Under the pieces are notes generated by a model. That model saw only the letters and a program-made list of their open reading frames with translations, was not told the origin of the DNA and did not search any database. Made by a program: the position numbers and the translations under genes. Of a DNA stretch of 64,000 nt, positions 59,742 to 64,000 are shown piece by piece; position 1 is the first letter of the stretch; every line of letters starts with the position of its first letter. The stretch is from Alectoria sarmentosa (taxonomy: Eukaryota; Ascomycota; Lecanoromycetes; Lecanorales; Parmeliaceae): NCBI GenBank assembly GCA_009733775.1, contig WOGZ01000014.1, positions 62,001-126,000 of the forward strand, given 5' to 3'.

Positions 59742-60334
59742 GTTTGAGAGGTGAGAGGGACTCCAAGCACGACGACGACTGAAAAGTAGGAGCGGATTGC
59801 AGTGAGTCGAGTCTGTCCACGATCCGAGGTATTTCCGAACAGGTATTTCCGAACAAGGCTTGGCAATATCGGGTAGCGGACTGGATTAAGGTACGGAGGA
59901 GCCTAGGAGGTTGGCAGCAAAAGTCCTGGACGCCAAGATTCCTGCCCCAAGATTTCGAAGAACAGCCTGGAAGATTACTCGGATAATGCGCTTGAAAGCG
60001 CTTCGGAACTGCATCTGTTACAATTCAATATGGGATTTGATACCTGTATCACGCCCGAAAAATGTCTCACTATCTCATTCACACGCTCGCAGGAAAAGTT
60101 TTAATACATCTTTCGAACGTAGGGCTAGGGCTAGGGCTATCACTAGCGTTGTCCACGACTTTTGGTGCCGAGTGCGGTACCGGTAACGCGTTAACGAACG
60201 GGTAGCGGACTGGATTAGGGTAGTTTATTTGGGTCCTTAACGCTACAGTATTAGAATTTCAGAAGTCAGCTCGTCAAGTTACCCTTTTCATTTTCCTGAC
60301 TATCGGGAGAAACAGAGAAGTAAGAACATTCATA
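59742..60334. promoter_or_regulatory. PRP2 upstream region with short repeats and a MITE-like copy
   Basis: Contains a tandem duplication of AGGTATTTCCGAAC (59828-59855), a 19-bp direct repeat (CGGGTAGCGGACTGGATTA at 59870 and 60199) and a TAGGGC triplet repeat near 60120-60140. A MITE-like unit lies between the direct repeats. No gene is seen. Confidence 0.5.
59913..60169. mobile_element. Third copy of the GCACCAAAAGT-ended MITE family
   Basis: The left end reads GGCAGCAAAAGTCCTGGAC and the right end (reverse complement) GGCACCAAAAGTCGTGGAC, matching at 17 of 19. Length is about 257 bp. It lies between two 19-bp direct repeats, so it may have entered a duplicated segment. Its interior is not clearly similar to the copy at 49938. 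Confidence 0.5.
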
Positions 60335-61208
60335 TCACAGCACCGTCACATTATAACTATTCCCATTCCCATTCCCATCCCCAATTCCACCCACTCCAAC
60401 ACCGACACCGAACTCATTTCCATACCCAATCCCGGCACTGTGCTCCAAAAAGACCAGCAGCCGCTTCTGCTTCCCCAGCGATGTCCAACCACCTGAATTT
60501 TCGCGTTCCCACATTGGGGTATCGATGCAGCTGGTTGTTCGAGCGGGAGTGTTAGTGTTTTCCGTCTGTCAGTAAAAGTAGTATAAAATTCTTGACCTAA
60601 AACCAGATGCAAAAAGACAAGGCATGTCGGTGGCTTTTTCTGGACTTTATCTTGTATGTCTCCTACCCAGAAAAGAAGAAAAGAAGAAAAGAAGAAAATA
60701 AGAAAAGAAGAAGAAGAAGGAGAAGAAAGACGAAAGACGACAGAAGAAGAAAAAAGACAGAGATAACATCAAACAAGGGAGACATCTGAGCGAAATAAAC
60801 AACTCCTACTCACGTCTTACCCAATTGCAACGCCCGTGCAACAATGACCTGCCAATCCCCGCTCTGCCTTGCACTACCCTCGTGTATCAATTGCACCCTC
60901 ACCCTGCAGCTCCCGTGCGTCTTCCAAACCGGAAGCTTGAACACGTCTTCGGGCGCCCCGTTGTGGAAGCAACCTTGGCCGGACAAGGAAGGCAGTTTGA
61001 ATATCGCTTGTACGCAGTCGTAGTATTGGGGACAGGGGGTGAAGAGGCTGCGTTTGGGGATGCAGGTGTTTTCGGAGACGAAGAGGGGGGTGGAAGCGGA
61101 AGTTAGATTTGGAGTTGGCGTTGGCAGGGCCAGGGCTGGTGGGAGAGTGATGGATAATGAGAGGAGCGTGATGGCTAGGAAAAGGCGACATCGACGAGGC
61201 AGAATCAT
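60335..61208 (-). CDS. Small secreted protein related to the paralog pair
   Basis: Predicted secreted protein, 196 aa. Exons 60814-61208 and 60335-60530, joined by a GT-AG intron of 283 bp as LQLGKT-CIDTPMWERENSGGW. The signal peptide is MILPRRCRLFLAITLLSLSITLPPALA. Its mature half follows the order seen in paralogs A and B: a Cys, then LP-x8-GSCRVRVQL, a Trp/Ala helix (WQVIVARALQLGKTC), then GG-x3-LG-x4-LLVFLE. It lacks the second half of A and B. The C-terminus is Gly/Asn-rich (GIGDGNGNGNSYN), encoded by a CCCATT repeat. The intron contains the purine tract 60675-60780. An unspliced reading would end after GKT. Function unknown. Confidence 0.7.
60675..60780 (+). repeat. GAAGAAAA purine tract in an intron
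   Basis: About 105 bp of almost pure A/G (AAGAAGAAAAGAAG units). On the transcribed strand it gives a long polypyrimidine run within the 283-bp intron of the secreted gene. Confidence 0.75.
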
Positions 61209-61599
61209 AGTTACCCTCTCTATACTATTTCCGATATGATCGTCTCTGCAATTTAAAAAATGATCCGGGGAGAGGGGAGTGAGGTCGTGATGAAGACAGG
61301 GACCCGACAATATCGAGATTCGAAATTGAAGGCGAGGGTATCGACAAAAATCCTTTCAACGTTCGCTCGATCAAAGAAGAGCCTGAGAAAAGAATCTAAG
61401 ATGTCGTAATTATAATTTCAACGCTTTGAAGTACGAGCTCCTGGCATCAGCAAACGTCATACAAAGTCGGCGGAATTTGCGTCAAAAAGGCGGGCTCGAC
61501 CCGTTTCGCGCAGTTTCCGACAGCATCAAAAGCGGGAGAATCTGATAAGCTAAGCTCCTAAGTGCTCCAGTCTTTGCGTTGGAAGACCGGCAAACGTTC
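61209..61599. other. Intergenic region before the ABC pseudogene
   Basis: Upstream of the secreted gene. No gene is seen. Confidence 0.4.
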
Positions 61600-63960
61600 C
61601 GAGTAGCAACGTTCAGTGGATTGCCGTGGCATGCTCGTCTCAGTCATCTTCGAAAGAACCATGGAACTGAGTATCAAAGCCATCGCTAATTCCAGCGCTG
61701 TTTGATGACCACAGACATTGACAGAATCCAAGGCGGCTGCCGTGATCTCCACGACATTTGGGCAAATGTAATTGAGGCTGCTTCTAGCTAGCTGGTTGCT
61801 GGAAACGGAGCTCGGTTTTGCTTTTCTGGCACCGATCGTCGTTGTGATTATATGTGTCACGGTTTCTTTTCTTTTCGGCAAAATCACGGGCAAGAGACAA
61901 GGAGCGTGGATGAAGAAGATACTGAAGAAGATACAGAAAAAAGTCAGCTTTACGGCTAACACAATCTCGAATATGACAGGCCTGAAGATGTCTGGGCTTG
62001 CACATCAAAATCAGTGGCCTTATGCAAGGTTTGAGGATCGAAGAATTGAGATCTGCGAGTCGATTTCATATGCTCATTGTTTTCTCGACAGTCATTGCGT
62101 TCACACATCTACTGTTGATGTCGGTCACCACGTTCGCAACCACAAGTCACCATCTAGACACCGCTAGAATCTTCACGTCCCTTCGTATCTGCTTTTGCTA
62201 TTGAATCCGTTAACGCAATTATTTCAGTGGATTCCTCAGATCATAGCTGCTGCTACCTGCTTTGGACGAGTGGAGGAGTTCCTCGAAACAGCCTCTCAGA
62301 TTGATGGTCGGAACGTGAGGGTGATACGAGAGGTTGCGTCCAACGATACAACCGCTTACAGCGACGCAGCCATTGTCATTCGGAATGGTCAATTTGGTCG
62401 GGAAGAGGGCAAGTTTGAGCAACATCAATCTGAGTTTTCCAAGATCGAGATTGACAGTAGTCGTGGGTCCAATGGCTTCCGGAAAATCCACACTTTGCAA
62501 AGTGCTCCTTGGAGGAAATCCTACCGCCGAAGGCGACGTGACCTTTCATGAGAAGTTCTCGCACATCGGCTTCTGCGATCAGGTCCCATTTTTGACCAAC
62601 GGCACTGTCAAAAAAAAAAAAACATCATCGGCTTTGCCATTTTCGATAGTACTTGGTACGACGAAGTTGTCGAAGCCACTGCCCCAAGACAAGATCTCGG
62701 CACCTTCCCAGAAGGCGACCAGTCTATAATTGGTACAAACGGCAAGATCTTGAGTAATTGGCAACAGCAGCGAGTCGCTATGGCACGAGCTCTGTACGCA
62801 AGACCTAATTTGTATGTATTCGACTATACCTTAAGTAGACTTGACGCCACTACCGAAGACCATGTTTTTCGCAGGGTGTTTCGACCGAATGGTCCACTTC
62901 GGCGGTATCAAGCCACTGTCGTATTGTTTTCTCCCTCGGTCAAGCATCTTGCGTCTGCCGACCACATCGTCGTTTTAGGAGCTAAAGGAACAGTCCTTGA
63001 CGAAGGAGGCTTCCAGCCACTTTCCGTGGACGAGAAGTATTTCCATAGTCTCCTGGTCAACCCCACAATCGCACAGGCAATGGGGAAAGAGATCGAAGAG
63101 AACTCGATTGAAAGAAACGTTGGTAGCCCTCCAAAAGCGCCAGAGCCTACTCCGGAACTCGGCGACCGAGCAAGACAAATCAAAGATATTGCTGCATTCC
63201 GTCATTACTTCTCACTCCTAGGATTGCATTTACTTGTACCATTCCTAGCTTTCGGCATGATATGCGGCTTCCTTTACGACTTCTTCTCCATCTGGCTCAA
63301 ATTTTGGTCCAGATGCCATCGGAGGAGTGGCCACGGTATGGGAGAATTGAGGTTGATGGGGTGTCTGCTGGATATGGCGGCAAGCCCGAAGCTCACGTCT
63401 ACGGTAACGGCGAGAAACACGGCCAATCGCTAGCTCTGAATATTATCAAAATTTCCATAGCGTCTGGCGAGAAGGTAGGAGTCTGCGGACAAACCGGAAG
63501 CGGCAAAGCATCTCTTCTCCTCCTCTTCCTCGGCCTACTCGAGCCCTTGAACCCAACCAATCACTCCATCTTCATCGATAGCCTGCCACTGCGTCTGATT
63601 AACCGTCCCATGCTTCGACCTCGTCTCATCGCTGTTCCTCAGACGCCTTTTTTGCTACCTGACGGCCACTCATTTCGGGAAATCTCGACCCGTACGATGG
63701 GGCCGAGGAGGCTGAGTGCGAGGATGTCGTGAGCTAGGGGCAGAAGCAGCTTTTCAGTCTAGCAAAGGATGCTGTTGGAAAAAGAGGGTAGTCTATTTGG
63801 GGAGCTGTTTGATATTAAGTAGACTAGACGAGGGTTTGATGGCGAAGCAGAGAAAGCTGATCTCATCCGTTGTGAGTCCTAGCAGAGTGTCAAGGTGAAT
63901 TAGGTACGAGGATGAGTGGTGGTGATGCACTAGAGGAACTGCTCAGATGGTTCAGGAAGA
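61600..63960 (+). pseudogene. ABCC-type (MRP-like) ABC transporter, multiply broken relic
   Basis: Remains of a full-length multidrug-resistance-type transporter. Fragments in order: first transmembrane domain (VSVIFERTMELSIKAIANS, TDIDRIQGGCRDLHDIWANVIE, SWLLETELGFAFLAP, TANTISNMTGLKMSGL, LLNPLTQLFQWIPQIIAA), nucleotide-binding domain 1 (Walker A GPMASGKST), then LSNWQQQRVAMARALYARP and the linker up to FSIWLKFW. Next comes a jump to GRIEVDGVSAGYG and domain 2 (GQTGSGKAS, FLLPDGHSFRE). The reading frame changes several times, including at a poly-A run near 62610. The second transmembrane domain is missing between about 63302 and 63318. The signature is LSNWQ instead of LSGGQ, Walker B ends FDY instead of FDD, and a TAG sits in the second signature (63729-63731). 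The N-terminal TMD0 is absent. Confidence 0.85.
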
Positions 63961-64000
63961 TGGCGGTGCCCGGCCACGACTGATCACCCTTCTGGCTCTC

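Noticed and set aside
60120..60140. TAGGGC repeats as telomere remnant
   Set aside because: The unit is TAGGGC rather than TTAGGG and only three copies exist, flanked by ordinary genes.
1..64000. A secondary-metabolite cluster or prokaryote-type defence system
   Set aside because: No polyketide synthase, peptide synthetase or terpene cyclase backbone is present; the P450, MFS, ABM and ABC genes are scattered and partly dead. No CRISPR or operon-like arrangement exists in this eukaryotic sequence.

Overview
The window is nuclear DNA of a filamentous ascomycete (Pezizomycotina). The signs are many short spliceosomal introns (mostly 48-90 bp, GT-AG), typical fungal families (Vps62, fungal rhodopsin-domain protein, CSN3, PTH11-like membrane protein, ISU1, eL18), and long gene-free AT-rich islands of the kind left by repeat-induced point mutation (RIP). 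A Leotiomycete-like host is my inference only.

Layout. Bases 1-4.3 kb hold a P450 with one frame break and a three-fold disrupted monocarboxylate-type MFS transporter. Bases 4.3-10.8 kb hold a decayed Nudix-hydrolase gene cut in two by a 5.5-kb AT-rich element with 35-bp terminal inverted repeats and a TA target duplication. Bases 11.3-16.7 kb hold an intact amino-acid/GABA-type permease with six exons and a seven-helix rhodopsin-domain protein. Bases 19.1-21.2 kb hold a large fungal multi-pass membrane protein. Bases 21.7-30.1 kb are a second AT-rich island, closed on the right by two inverted LTR-like repeats; small fold-back structures follow at 30.2-30.45 and 31.9-32.1 kb.

Bases 32.5-60 kb are a gene-dense euchromatic block: a Ser/Asn-rich membrane protein, an intronless SAM methyltransferase, ISU1 (Fe-S scaffold), CSN3, PRO2 (gamma-glutamyl phosphate reductase), ribosomal eL18, a mitochondrial carrier, an RRM/SR-type protein, a TFIIIC triple-barrel protein, a Vps62 protein, an ABM-domain mini-protein, a head-to-head pair of secreted paralogs, and the DEAH splicing helicase Prp2/DHX16. 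A third secreted gene of apparently the same fold follows at 60.3-61.2 kb, and the window ends in an ABCC-type ABC-transporter pseudogene.

The housekeeping genes serve separate pathways (iron-sulfur assembly, proline synthesis, translation, splicing, Pol III transcription, COP9 deneddylation) and do not form a functional cluster. The accessory content (P450, MFS, permease, secreted proteins, ABC relic) lies next to the AT-rich islands or transposon relics. The most notable observations are the element that precisely splits the Nudix gene, an AT-AC intron that alone restores the conserved ISU1 sequence, the secreted paralog cluster with identical intron positions, and a small MITE family.
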